Below, piece after piece: positions 1-12,830 of a stretch of DNA of 64,000 nt. This DNA is from Hormiphora californensis (taxonomy: Eukaryota > Ctenophora > Tentaculata > Cydippida > Pleurobrachiidae). The DNA lies in the NCBI GenBank assembly GCA_020137815.1, contig CM035351.1:8941100-9005099 (forward strand), read 5' to 3'. Within the stretch, counting starts at the first letter, position 1; every line of letters begins with the position of its first letter. The notes beneath the pieces were generated by a model. The model made no database searches. It had not been told where the DNA came from and saw only the letters and a list, made by a program, of their open reading frames with translations. Both the position numbers and the translations under genes were made by a program.

Positions 1-98
1 AGGGGGTTCGGGGGGTTCCTGATGAAAGCGGGAGTGTTTTAGAGATACGCTTTCGTTTTACATGTTTGGTTAACTTTATCATCACTATCCTCTCTTAG

Positions 99-583
99 AA
101 AATCAAGGAAGCCCAGATGCTGGGAGAAGACACAATGGGAGAGGAGAAGGAGCCTGACTCAGAAGATGAAATCATCAAGGCTGCTGTTAATCCATTCGGT
201 CGACCCAAGAAGGGAATCTACAGGTAGCTACAGATCTTGCTCAGTCTATCTATCAAGTTCTAGCAATGACAGATGTTAGTCAACTAAACAAGATGCTCAG
301 TATCTGTAAATTACTTTCTCTCAGGGACGTCAAGAAGAACCCGACTGGTGGTAGATCTGAGTCAAGTGGAGGAGGAGGAGCGGGCAAGTTCGCCTCCAAG
401 AAGGCCTCTGGAGATATGAAGAAGAAGGGTAAACACGAGCCATTTGCATATGTGTCAATCAACCAAAAGAAGGGAAAGAAGAAGACTAGCGGTCAGTTTG
501 ATAATCTTATCAAGGCAGGTAAGGCAGGAGTACAGAAGGGCTCCAAAGCCATGAGAAAAGCTCCTCGGAGTACCGGCAAGTGA
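99..583 (+). CDS. RRP12: RRP12-like ribosome biogenesis protein, last two exons (partial)
   Basis: Two exons, 99-223 and 325-583, follow polypyrimidine-AG acceptors and join in phase (AG|G, Arg). The first encodes an acidic stretch ending in NPFGRPKKGIYR. The second encodes a Lys/Gly/Ser-rich tail with PFAYVSINQKK and a GQFDNLIKAGKAG segment, then TGA at 581-583. This layout, a PYAY-type motif, a basic patch, GQF...LVKAA and a basic end, is the C-terminus of RRP12. That HEAT-repeat protein acts in nuclear export and maturation of pre-40S and pre-60S particles. The HEAT repeats would lie upstream, outside the window. Identification rests on the tail alone, so it is good but not certain. Confidence 0.72.
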
Positions 584-2155
<1,572 letters not shown>

Positions 2156-3408
2156 CTACAAGGTTCCCTGTACTTCCCCCGACACAGTCTCTTCTGACAG
2201 GTTGTTATACTGTTGCTCTTCACTCTGAGTCTGTGTACCGATCGATTGGGCCGCATCTCCCGCTGCACCGCTCACACGAGCCCTTTTCAATGCCTCAATC
2301 TCTAATCTCGTCTTCTCATTCTTCAGGTTTAGTTTCTCCTTTTTCAACACAAGAACTTCTTTTTTGAGCGCCATCATCTCCGCATCCTCCCCCATTCCCT
2401 CTCCCACTGTTACAGCTGCCAGGGGAGTGTCAATGGAGCCCCTCTTTCTCTTCTTGTTAGGGGCCTGATCCTGTCCCCCATGGTGGTTGGGATGTTCATG
2501 AAACCTCACCGTCCCATGATCACCCCCATACTGGTGCTGCTGCTGGTGAGGGTGATGGTGGTGAGGGTGGTGATGGTGATCGCTCTCACTCGTACTATGC
2601 TGTCTCAACTGCTGGGTGTGATCCGTCGTACCTCCATTAATCTGAGATATCCTGTTTGCCAACTCGGTGAATATGTTTGTCTGTATGTTGTCCATTTCCT
2701 GAAGTGTGATGTCTGCAGGGGAGGAGCTGTTCGGAGGTTGACCAGCCAGGGGTGAGGTGTTGTTGGCGAGGTTGAGGCTAGTTGTGCAGTGAGGCGAGGG
2801 AGGTAACCAAGGTGTTCTTTAACTCCGAGTTGCCCATCACCAGATCCAATACTTGGCTTTCTGTTTGTTGTTTGGGAGATGACAGAGAGGTGTGGTTCTT
2901 GATAATGACATCCAGGAATTTACTGTTATCAAAAGAGTCCATGGTCGTCCCTGAAGGTGTCGGCTCATGAGACATTCACCACCATAGGACACAACTCAGT
3001 GTCAGAATCAGTCATGACATCCCCTGCTAGGTGTTGCTGATCGAATGTCAGGGAGTTTACCAACTCCGCACTCAGGTTCAGGTCTAAGTGGACCTGGGGG
3101 CAGGTTCAGGTTCTCTGGTCCAATGATCTGGAGACACAACAGATCCCTCTCGTGGAGTGTCTTAGTCATCTTATCATTGCCACTATTCCTGATCTTCTCC
3201 TTGACCCTCTGCTGAAGGTTGTTCCACTTCTTACACAGCTTGTTGAACACTATACTCTCTCCCTGAAGTAGCTAGGAGCACCTGCTGGATGTTCATCCAG
3301 GCGAACCCGCTTCTTATCCCGGGCACTCCGCGTGTTCTCCTTTGTCAGGATGATGGCCTTGTTTTTCTGCAGTTCCTTCAGGAAAACTGTCTCACAGGCA
3401 ATGTCCAT
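2156..3408 (-). pseudogene. Myb/SANT-like DNA-binding protein, frame broken in several places
   Basis: Read on the minus strand from ATG at 3408, the sequence gives a Myb/SANT-like (MSANTD/Harbinger-MYB type) domain. Key pieces are FLKELQKNKAIILTKEN, AWMNIQQVLL and LCKKWNNLQQRVKEKI. A linker follows, then a His-rich stretch near 2500-2580, a basic KKRKRG signal near 2445, and a Leu/Lys coiled coil near 2300-2400, ending at 2156. The pieces lie in different frames: shifts are needed near 3300, 3240, 3065, 2960 and 2775, with no splice sites to explain them. The order domain, acidic/His linker, coiled coil is typical of these regulators. It is either a decayed copy or an intact gene with consensus indels. 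The family call rests on the KKWNNL core. Confidence 0.5.
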
Positions 3409-4943
3409 GGTCCTCGTGGTGGCGAGATATTAGATACACATCCACTATGGGCAGGTGATCAAGACACACAGAGGGGGCAGAGCTAGATAGGAGGGGTAGA
3501 GATATATTATTGACACAAGGCACGGGAACACAAAACATAGAGAGAACTAGCGAGAGGAGAGAGATAGTTTGTATATTGGGGGTATATCATGTAGACAACA
3601 TTTGGTAGACAACAACTATAAAATACTAGCAAGGAGTGCCGCAAAGTAAGAAGGGAACTACAACAGTACGTGTCCAGGACAGTATCAGATACAACTATGT
3701 CATGCACTGAACTGGGTATGGATTTAAGGCAGTATCATGGTTAACGGGGGGCAGCGCAGACAAAGCACTCGTAGAGACTTAGGATTACACAGCTAGAGAA
3801 AGAGAGAAAGAAAGAGATAAAAAGAGAGAGAAAGAGAGAGAAAGAGGGTTGGCGTGTATATATAATATGGGCTAGCACACTAAGCTAGTAGTAGTATAGA
3901 AAGTCTCTGAGTCAATAGCTCTAACGCACACAAAAGCCATGGCATTCTGCTCTGCGGACGCTTTGACGCTACCATCTCTCTTTTTCTGAGCATATAATAC
4001 TACTGTTCACGCTATGCCTTCGTTTCTCCCCCTCTCTCCACGTTCAACTTGCTCTGCAAAATTCTCTCTTTTGCACTAAATGCGGGCCAAGTAAGGTTCT
4101 ACCTTCTCAAAGTAATATATCACATCAAATCAAACCATATATGGGGGTAGTGACTGTACGTGAGGGGGAAGGAGAAAGAGATGGCTAGCTTGAGAATGAG
4201 AATGGGAAGAATGATAGATAGAAGAAACTAGAGAATGGCATAAAGAAATGTGTAGATGAATATCAATATGCGCTAAGTAAGAAGCGCTCTCTCCCGGTAC
4301 ATCACTATAGTCATTCTCTCTAGCTCTATAAACTCTTGCATCAAATCCTCGTTCTATATTTCTCTATCCCCCCCCCCTATCTGACCCCATTATTCGATGT
4401 ATCTAGATTCTCTGGATGTCAATTTCTCTAATCTACCATTTCTCTCTATCTCCCCTACTTACTCGATCTTATATAGTTCCACCCCTTTCCTAATGGTATA
4501 GAGAGAGAGAGATAGATTGAAGTAATGGATGGTACTGGGAGTGGGAGAATGAGCAAGACATACCATAATGGGGTCAAGATGAGTGGATAGAGATAGATAG
4601 AGAGAGGGATAGAGGGATAGAGATAGGGAGAGACAGATCGAAACGCAATTGTAATGCAAAAGAAAGGGTGAAAAAGAATGAGAGACTGAGAAAATAAATA
4701 AATAGTAAGGAAAAGAGTATGGGAGAGCAAGAGAGAGGAGATGATAGTGGTAATGAGGGCATGGAGTCTGAAAAGATCCCCCTTTCACCCTCTCTTTCTC
4801 TCTCCCTCACCCTCTCTTTCTCTCTCCCTCACACTCTCTTTCTCTCTCCCTCATGCCTTACTCTCTGAAACTGACCTCTACTGCAGAGCAAGGATCTGCA
4901 ACGCAAGAAAAGTTAGGAGACAGCTCAGCTCTAGTTGAAAGGG

Positions 4944-4945
<2 letters not shown>

Positions 4946-5015
<70 letters not shown>
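4946..5015. repeat. (GA)n microsatellite
   Basis: About 35 perfect GA copies. Confidence 0.97.
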
Positions 5016-5019
<4 letters not shown>

Positions 5020-6940
5020 CAATCACCAAGTAATGTTCTGTAGAACTTGAGCTACAAGTAAAAGAGCTAGATCGAGGAAGGAAGGGGTCTCAAGTGATTA
5101 TATAAAGTAGAAATATATCTACTGAGAGATCAGAGAAGGCTCACACACAGACAGAAACATGTGTCAAATAGTATCTACTAGCTGTCTGCTGCACACATGT
5201 GTGTGTGTGTGTATTTACAGGGCATGCTAATTGTTAGATTTGATAAGCTTAGTAGTATGTTGCTAGCAAGCTCTGTCACACTGTTTAATGTAATTAGATA
5301 GAGAGAGAGAGAGGAAGCAGCTTAGGTAGACAACACAAATAAAAGGGATATGGGATGGGGGTATCAGGAACAAGCTTGTTCACATAATATTTAGGGGGTA
5401 GCTGCAGCACACATCGCCCCTAAAGAGACATTGAAACAAAGACTAAAGAGAGAGAGGTACAGATAGAACAAGAGTATATTGTCTCCTTCTCCTCGTCTCC
5501 CAATCGTGACAGTAGTGGTGAAGCAAATCACAAAATAATGGAGTTCCGGACAAACCTTGTTCTAGAGTGAGAGGAGTAGTGCTATCTTTCTCGCTTTGAT
5601 TTTGCTATTTTCAGCCCATCAAGCAGTTTCCTAATTACATTGAGAAGTGAGAGTGAGGGAAAAGAAAAAGCGAGAGTGAGATAGAGAGAGATAATGCTAG
5701 AGATGTGTGTGTCTGTCATGCGTCGTTATTTATATTTGGACTAGCTGGGCTTTCTAACACACTTTCACTCTCTCTGTGTTCCTCTTTCTATTTCTCCCCT
5801 CTCTACTCACAGCTGTGGTGCTCTGTCTTTTCTCCCTCTCTGGGCGGGTTAATTCAAGTCTAATTAGTGTCAGAAGAAGGGAGACACGCACGGCCGCGGC
5901 GGGTAGATACTTGCCCAACGGTGGTCGTCCACCCTAGCTAGCTTGCACACTTTCACTCAGCTGGTAAAGAGAGATAGAGAGAGATAGAGACAGGGAGAGT
6001 GAGAGAGAGTGAGAGAGAACATAGAGAGATAGAGAGAGAGAGAACAGAGTGCTAGCTCCATATACCTATCTGCTAATCTACTTACTCAAACAGAGGGAGT
6101 TGAAGGAGAAAAGAGCACCCGATGTGGATTTATTCTACAAGCAGTGTCTCTCCTCTTTTTCTCTGTCTGTCTTATTGTTTGTGTTTTTCTCATCGTGAGA
6201 GAGAGACAGAGAGAGAAACAACTGTTGGCTAAACACAGAACGGCATTGATAATCTATGGCTAAAAATAAATTTCTTTTTCTCTTGACGACGGGAAAGAGA
6301 AAGCAGTCAGGCAGTTTTTCTGAGGTGCAAGAGGTCGAAATAAGGAAAGAACGAGCCGAAAAAGTGCACGGTAGACAAATTTAGGCAGCCCTTGTCCAAG
6401 TGTGCGAGAGAGAAAAAGGAGCGAGATAGAGCCATGTAGTGCTGCTTTATTTTGAGAAGTGAGAACTAAAGAAGTAGACAACATTGGAAGAGAACACGAA
6501 GGAGTCCAGTTGAGTGAGTGTTAAGATACGCAGTAGAGCTTGAGAGCTATAATAGAGTAGAGCCAGCCAAACACCTCTTTCTCCAGATCTAATGGGCTCA
6601 ATTTTAGGGTTAGAAGGACACAAAATAAAACAATTTGCCATAGTCTACTGGATATGTACCAAAATACCGCAGGCATTTTAAACATGAGGGGGTTAGTAAC
6701 GCCATCAGAGGGTCTAGTGTGGTTGAAAATGGGATTTAATTTATAAACAATGTAGGAAGAAGTAGGTCTAGTAGCCAAATCAGAGTTTTAAAATAGAATC
6801 GGAATACAGGAGCTGCTGCTGGCTGAGCTGGGGAAGATAGAGAAATATCAAACTCACAAACAACTCAGTTGTTACTCAGTGTAGGCATCTGAGTCTCAAG
6901 TTTTGCGTGTTTTTCATAACCTTCTTCTTACTAACTGAAG

Positions 6941-6945
6941 TTCTC

Positions 6946-7027
<82 letters not shown>
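6941..7027. repeat. (CT)n microsatellite
   Basis: About 42 CT copies with one interruption near 6951. Confidence 0.96.
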
Positions 7028-7030
<3 letters not shown>

Positions 7031-7301
7031 CCTTGCTTTTCTTAATTTGCCTATCAAACGACAAACGCGGTATCCCGTAAACCATGTTACTATAAAACCA
7101 CTAGAACCACTCTAGCTGGGCATATAGCCCCCATATATTGGCTCTAACTACAAACCAAGCTGACTACTGCAGCAAGAGGGGGGCTAGTGTGTGAGCCCAT
7201 GAGTAGAGTGACAACACTAGACTTTACCGACAAAACAGACCGATAAAACAGACCGATATTTCAAAAAGCGGTGAGCAAACTCAATCTGAATCTTTTTGAT
7301 A

Positions 7302-7658
7302 GTACCACAGTAGATTTGTAGAGATGGTATCTCCTTCCGGCTTGATCAACAGGGACAAAATGAAATTACGGTGCTTTTATTAAACGGAACAGTTTCGATG
7401 TCACAACATCTTCATCAGCCTCAAATTAATTTGTTTAAAGTAGTGTTGAAAAGTTTTCAAACTTTTCAACACTACTTTAAAAAAATTAATTTGAGGCTGA
7501 TGAAGATGTTGTGACATCGAAACTGTTCCGTTTAATAAAAACACCGTAGTTTCATTTTGTCCCTGTAGATCAAGCCGGAAGGAGATACCATCTCTACAAA
7601 CTATTATCATGCGGCTCATAAACAATTATCCGATACTTATCCTGTGTACCACAGTAGA
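7302..7658. mobile_element. palindromic retroelement fragment with 13-bp target duplication
   Basis: A 331-bp insertion (7315-7645) is flanked by the same 13 bp, GTACCACAGTAGA, at 7302-7314 and 7646-7658. Most of it is a head-to-head palindrome with arms of about 143 bp (7314-7456 and 7459-7601) that match almost perfectly. About 40 bp of the arm reappears at 60712-60752, just upstream of the LINE. A TTTAATAAAA signal lies in the right arm. A long target duplication with inverted copies is typical of retroelement fragments, including Penelope-like elements. The family is not established. Confidence 0.6.
7497..7523 (+). ncRNA. hammerhead-ribozyme-like core (tentative)
   Basis: CTGATGA (7497-7503), a 5-bp stem GATGT/ACATC with TGTG loop (7505-7518), then GAAAC (7519-7523): the conserved core order of a hammerhead. 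One extra A (7504) sits between core and stem II. The usual first G-C pair is kept only if that A is bulged. Stems I and III are not evident. Penelope-like elements are known to carry hammerhead motifs, so the context fits, but activity is unproven. Confidence 0.3.
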
Positions 7659-7713
7659 GTATCAAAAAGAGTCAAACTACATCGATATGATAGACAAATT
7701 AATGGATGCTAAC

Positions 7714-10700
7714 CTTTTGATAATTCTGTTGACTGAACTGGCCCAAAGCCTCCTTGATGAATCTCCTCCCCCTCCTTTACTGCTCACACTCTCAGGAACT
7801 GTCTCCGGTGGAGGGCGACCCTTCGTAGTGGCTGTCCGACTCCTGAAAGGGTTCATGTTATGAGCACTATTTTTATAGGGTCTCGAGCTACCTTACAGAG
7901 CTATCTGACGAGGGCCGGGCTCGAACCGACAACCTCTGGGTTACGCCAGATATTTCTCAAATTTTCCTCCCTATTTAATCCTCAACAGATCTCATTCATA
8001 ATATGATACCCCCTTACCTCTTAGCAGAGGCATGTATCCTGTGTTCCTGTGACCCGTACAGCAGATCTGTTCTAGTGGTACTGGGTCTCTGTAGCACCCT
8101 GCTGTTCTGTTGTTTCCCCGATGTTACAGAGGAACGGGATGGGGCTGAGGGGCAGTCTACCTTCCCCCGAGTGAGCATTATGGACGCCAGGGCTTTCGAT
8201 CGTTGTAGTAGGATCTGGAAAGATTGTTTGACATGATTATCGTTATCAGAAGTATGAACTCACTCTCAGATATTATCAAACGCCCTTGAATGTATAGCGA
8301 CTCAAATGTCGGCAGGTGAGTAGAACTTCGCTCCTAATAAAAGGCTGCAATAAAAGGCTGCAATAAAAGGCTGCAGAAAAAGGCTGCAGAAAAAGGCTGC
8401 AATAAAAGGCTGCAGAAAAAGGCTGCAATAAAAGGCTGCAATAAAAGGCTGCAATAAAAGGCTGCAAGGTATCACGTATCCAACCAGACTAAAGCGGGAG
8501 ATAGACCGAATCGTCCTCCCCTAATAGTGTTTCGTATCACGTATCGGCTGTAAAGAGACCGAATCACCCTCCCCTAATTATAGTGATTCGTGTCACGTAT
8601 CCAACTAGACCATAGGCGATAGAGAGAGCGAGATAGAGAGCGAGTACGAGTGAGAACTGAGAGAGTGAAAAATCAGAATCACGGTGTGGTATCACGTACC
8701 ATGGTATCCTCTAATGAAAAGTGGTTACCAATTGACAATGAGACCTCATCGGTCCCGATACGTGATTCTCTACCGCTATCCCACCGCTATGTATTTTCCA
8801 TTAGTCTTTCCGTATCGATCCACGATTCAGTAGAGGTACTACTACTACTACTACTCTGAGTGCCTGGGCTATCGCAAAGCGATATCGCCGGCACTGGAGA
8901 AGAGTCCCCCCGCCCTCTCCCCTCGCATGGAACTACCATCTGGCAGGTTCACAATATAACGGGAGATTTGGAGTGGGGCTCTTCTCGGGGTTGTTCTAGT
9001 CCTGTGTGGTTATTTTTTCCAGGAACGTTTATACTTTGATCTTGAACCACAGTTTCGTCTTCGTTTTCACTTAATCTTTGATACGGGATATGTGAGACCT
9101 ATCTGTCTGATTATGTTCAATTAGGTTAGAAGGCTAAACTAGCAAGGATTTGTTCTCAGTCCACAGTTTTGTTTAGTATGTATATATTGGTGGCGGGTGG
9201 GGTGGTTCGGGGTGGGTGGAGGCTAATAGGGCTACATATTTGGTTGAAAAAGGGAGATTCTACTTGAAGGGGAGTGAGAAAAATAGGGCTAGATATTTGG
9301 TTGAAAAAGGGAGATTCTACTTGAAGGGGAGTGAGAAAAATAGGGCTAGATATTTGGTTGAAAAAGGGAGATTCTACTTGAAGGGGAGTGAGAAAAATAG
9401 GGCTAGATATTTGGTTGAAAAAGGGAGATTCTACTTGAAGGGGAGTGAGAAAAATAGGGCTAGATATTTGGTTGAAAAAGGGAGATTCTACTTGAAGGGG
9501 AGTGAGAAAAATAGGGCTAGATATTTGGTTGAAAAAGGGAGATTCTACTTGAAGGGGAGTGAGAAAAATAGGGCTAGATATTTGGTTGAAAAAGGGAGAT
9601 TCTACTTGAAGGGGAGTGAGAAAAATAGGGCTAGATATTTGGTTGAAAAAGGGAGATTCTACTTGAAGGGGAGTGAGAAAAATAGGGCTAGATATTTGGT
9701 TGAAAAAGGGAGATTCTACTTGAAGGGGAGTGAGAAAAATAGGGCTAGATATTTGGTTGAAAAAGGGAGATTCTACTTGAAGGGGAGTGAGAAAAATAGG
9801 GCTAGATATTTGGTTGAAAAAGGGAGATTCTACTTGAAGGGGAGTGAGAAAAATAGGGCTAGATATTTGGTTGAAAAAGGGAGATTCTACTTGAAGGGGA
9901 GTGAGAAAAATAGGGCTAGATATTTGGTTGAAAAAGGGAGATTCTACTTGAAGGGGAGTGAGAAAAATAGGGCTAGATATTTGGTTGAAAAAGGGAGATT
10001 CTACTTGAAGGGGAGTGAGAAAAATAGGGCTAGATATTTGGTTGAAAAAGGGAGATTCTACTTGAAGGGGAGTGAGAAAAATAGGGCTAGATATTTGGTT
10101 GAAAAAGGGAGATTCTACTTGAAGGGGAGTGAGAAAAATAGGGCTAGATATTTGGTTGAAAAAGGGAGATTCTACTTGAAGGGGAGTGAGAAAAATAGGG
10201 CTAGATATTTGGTTGAAAAAGGGAGATTCTACTTGAAGGGGAGTGAGAAAAATAGGGCTAGATATTTGGTTGAAAAAGGGAGATTCTACTTGAAGGGGAG
10301 TGAGAAAAATAGGGGTGGAATTGGGTTGAATTCTTTTATTGACATAATACCATGTAGAACATGTGTTTAGGTACCAGATATTATCTGTATAGCCATCTTA
10401 ATTCTTGGAGCAGCAAACAGTGGCCTTCTGAATTGCTACTGTCAGTAGAGGTAGTCAGTAACTACTGAGAGTGTTGGTCTAATGAGGTAGAAAATGGCCG
10501 AAATCTCGAGTTCGCTTTTCGTGATTTTAGCACTAGAGTCCGCTTACCGATCTATTGATTGAGCGTGTAGCACAATGAGTGCTACACGCACTCACAATAT
10601 GACAGGTGAACCACCCAACCACTTGGTTCACCTATCATAGTTTCTACCTCATTAGACCAACACTTTCAGTAGTTACTGACTACCTCTACTGAATCGTGGA

Positions 10701-12526
10701 TCGATACGGAAAGACTAATGGAGAATACATAGCGGTGGGATAGCGGTAGAGAATCACGTATCGGGACCGATGAGGTCTCATTGTCAATTGGTAACCACTT
10801 TTCATTAGAGGATACCTTGGTACGTGATACCACACCGTGATTCTGATTTTTCACTCTCTCAGTTCTCACTCGTACTCGCTCTCTATCTCGCTCTCTCTAT
10901 CGCCTATGGTCTAGTTGGATACGTGACACGAATCACTATAATTAGGAGAGGGTGATTCGGTCTCTTTACAGCCGATACGTGATACGAAACACTATTAGGG
11001 GAAGACGATTCGGTCTATCCCCCGCTTTAGTCTGGTTGGATACGTGATACCTTGCAGCCTTTTATTGCAGCCTTTTATTGCAGCCTTTTATTGCAGCCTT
11101 TTTCTGCAGCCTTTTATTGCAGCCTTTTTCTGCAGCCTTTTATTGCAGCCTTTTATTGCAGCCTTTTATTAGGAGCGAAGTTCTACTCACCTGCCCAAAT
11201 GTCCTAGTTACCTTTTCGTCTCTGGTTATCGCATTTCTGAAGGCTGTTTTCTCCCTGTCGATTGAAGTGAGTGTCTTAGCAAGTCTCTTATCTTCCTTAG
11301 TGTTGTATAGCTGGGCCAGTGTCTCACTGTTCCTGTTAACCGCCCTCACATTCACCGCGGTATAACTCTGAAATAGAGCGGTGTTAGGTACTTGTAGTGG
11401 TTCTTGCCAGACACTGACTGTACAACCTCGATGCCCGGTGCGAAGAGGACGGTCTTATATGAGACAAAGTGGTTCACACAGTACTGCTGTGTACTGTGTG
11501 AGCGGTGTTAGGTACTTAGTAGTGGTTCACAGTACTGTGTACGTGTGTTTTAGTTTTACACAGCACGATATATCCTACTTGACTCAAGATGTTAACAATT
11601 TTAACTGCCAAGTATTATAGATAAACTAAGGTCGTATGCAGCAGGTGAATAGTGTGACCATGATGATACTCATCTTGTGAGATACGAACAATGCTCATTT
11701 CATACTGCAGTTAAATTGTGTCGGTGTGAGCTGAGAGGTATGCACTATGCGCCTCAAACCGGGCATTTAATGAGCTATGTAGTACTAAGCTAATAATGTG
11801 GTGGGGCCTTGTGAAACTAGTACCTGAGCAGAATCGTCCAGCTTCACTTGTTTATGGAAGGTTTTACAGAACATTCTAGTAATATCAAAATACACAACAG
11901 TGAGACACACACAAATATATGGGAACGATAAAAGTATAATATATATTTGCCTCTGTTGAGGGAGAGAGGGTACAGTGGGAGAGAGTGATAGAACATGTTA
12001 TAGAGAGAGCGAGAATATATTAAATACCGAATTGAGAGTGAATGATGGGTAGCCATGGTAACCCCCACTTCCTATCCCCCTTGTACCTGACTAGAGGTGG
12101 AGGAGGTGTGTCTTCGAGCCCTTTGAATGACCACAGACCGGGCCCGACGAAGTAGCATCTCTTGTTCTGGATCTGGTTCGTTACTTGGGCCTGGGGGCTC
12201 CTCTCCAGGGGCTACTGGGGGTGGTTCATAGTCCACTGGGAACTGCTCACCTTCCTGAATGGTATTTGCATTTTTATGGGCCTAGGTAATTAAGGAGTGA
12301 TATCATGCATCATGTGTGCTGAGATATTGAACATATGAGATCGACCATCTCTCACATTGACGAGGGTTAGTTCACTACTTATTTACCTCAGGAAGGGTTT
12401 CTGGTTTGGAGGGTTCAGGTTTCCGATGTACAGATAGCTGAACAACCCTGTCACTTAACCGTGGTAACTGATCCTTTGGTAACATTCTAAGGGTGGTAAA
12501 TAATTGAGGGAGTGTCAGAAGATTCC
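7714..12526 (-). CDS. unrecognised multi-exon gene, five internal exons
   Basis: Five minus-strand exons have consensus splice sites and consistent phases: 12526-12387, 12254-12087, 11367-11212, 8214-8018 and 7842-7714. Together they encode about 260 residues: a Leu-rich segment (LLTLPQLFTTLRMLPKDQ), a Pro/Glu-rich acidic segment with PPPVAPGEEPPGP, and an Arg-rich stretch (LLRRARSVVIQRARR). A probable helical/coiled segment follows (NTKEDKRLAKTLTSIDREK), then a Ser/Arg-rich tail. I do not recognise the family. First and last exons were not found. The intron between 11212 and 8214 is filled by a foldback element. An alternative donor inside that element (after 11191) would extend exon 3 by seven in-frame codons. 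Coding status rests on five compatible exons in a row. Confidence 0.55.
7875..7965 (-). repeat. possible tRNA-derived SINE fragment
   Basis: On the minus strand, GGTTCGAGCCC (7927-7917) matches a pol III B box and folds as a T-arm. No clear A box at the right distance and no cloverleaf, so a SINE remnant is likelier than a tRNA gene. It lies in an intron of the minus-strand gene. Confidence 0.25.
8311..11195. mobile_element. foldback element FB1 (2.9 kb, 8-bp target duplication)
   Basis: Both ends read GGCAGGTGAGTAGAACTTCG as inverted repeats, and the insertion is flanked by CAAATGTC at 8303-8310 and 11196-11203. Left arm about 8311-8841; right arm about 10665-11195. Each arm carries a subterminal array of AATAAAAGGCTGC-type units of 11-13 bp, then about 350 bp of unique sequence with near-perfect complementarity. 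The centre contains a 57-bp minisatellite and a second short inverted repeat (about 10446-10494 / 10637-10690). No transposase, so it is non-autonomous. Ends beginning GG with 8-bp duplications do not clearly fit a named superfamily. Same family as 51858-53435; shares its last 10 bp and target-site length with 30628-33131. Confidence 0.88.
9225..10307. repeat. 57-bp minisatellite, 19 copies
   Basis: Nineteen head-to-tail copies of a 57-bp unit, apparently identical apart from the first. The frame stays open because 57 is a multiple of 3 (19-residue unit beginning NRARYLVEKG), but it contains no ATG, so it is not a gene by itself. Confidence 0.95.
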
Positions 12527-12830
12527 CTGACCTCACCCGAAACACAAACTGTCAATTAACAAGATAGACAACGATATAACGGTACTAAATCAAATAAATT
12601 GACAGAAGCTTTCGAGATCACTGTGTATCACGTCTTCAGCTATCAAACTGTCAAATCTTACTGTAGGCCGTGTACCTATAATACGAAAAGGGCCACGTAA
12701 GACCAACATCTAACTGAGTACCTTCAGAGATTTCTGATTCCTAACTCAGTTTTGGGAGATTCGCATTTTCTGAGACCGTAAAATAAAAGCGTAGTTTGGT
12801 TTATCAAATTAATTCAACACACAGTAACAA

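Larger units (their letters stand above)
3409..7301. other. intergenic, simple-sequence rich, no gene seen
   Basis: No ORF, splice pattern or RNA gene could be supported. GA-rich purine DNA occurs at 3790-3850, 4500-4640 and 5960-6050, with two long pure dinucleotide tracts annotated separately. Downstream exons of the minus-strand gene at 7714-12526 could lie here but none is convincing. Confidence 0.5.

Noticed and set aside
9216-10370. 384-codon repetitive open frame as a gene
   Set aside because: It begins with GTG, contains no ATG, consists of 19 DNA repeat copies and lies inside a foldback element and an intron.
11836-11887. Minus-strand segment after TATTACTAG and before GTACTAG as an exon
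   Set aside because: Splice sites are acceptable but its length and phase do not fit between the exons at 12087 and 11367, which join directly in phase 0.
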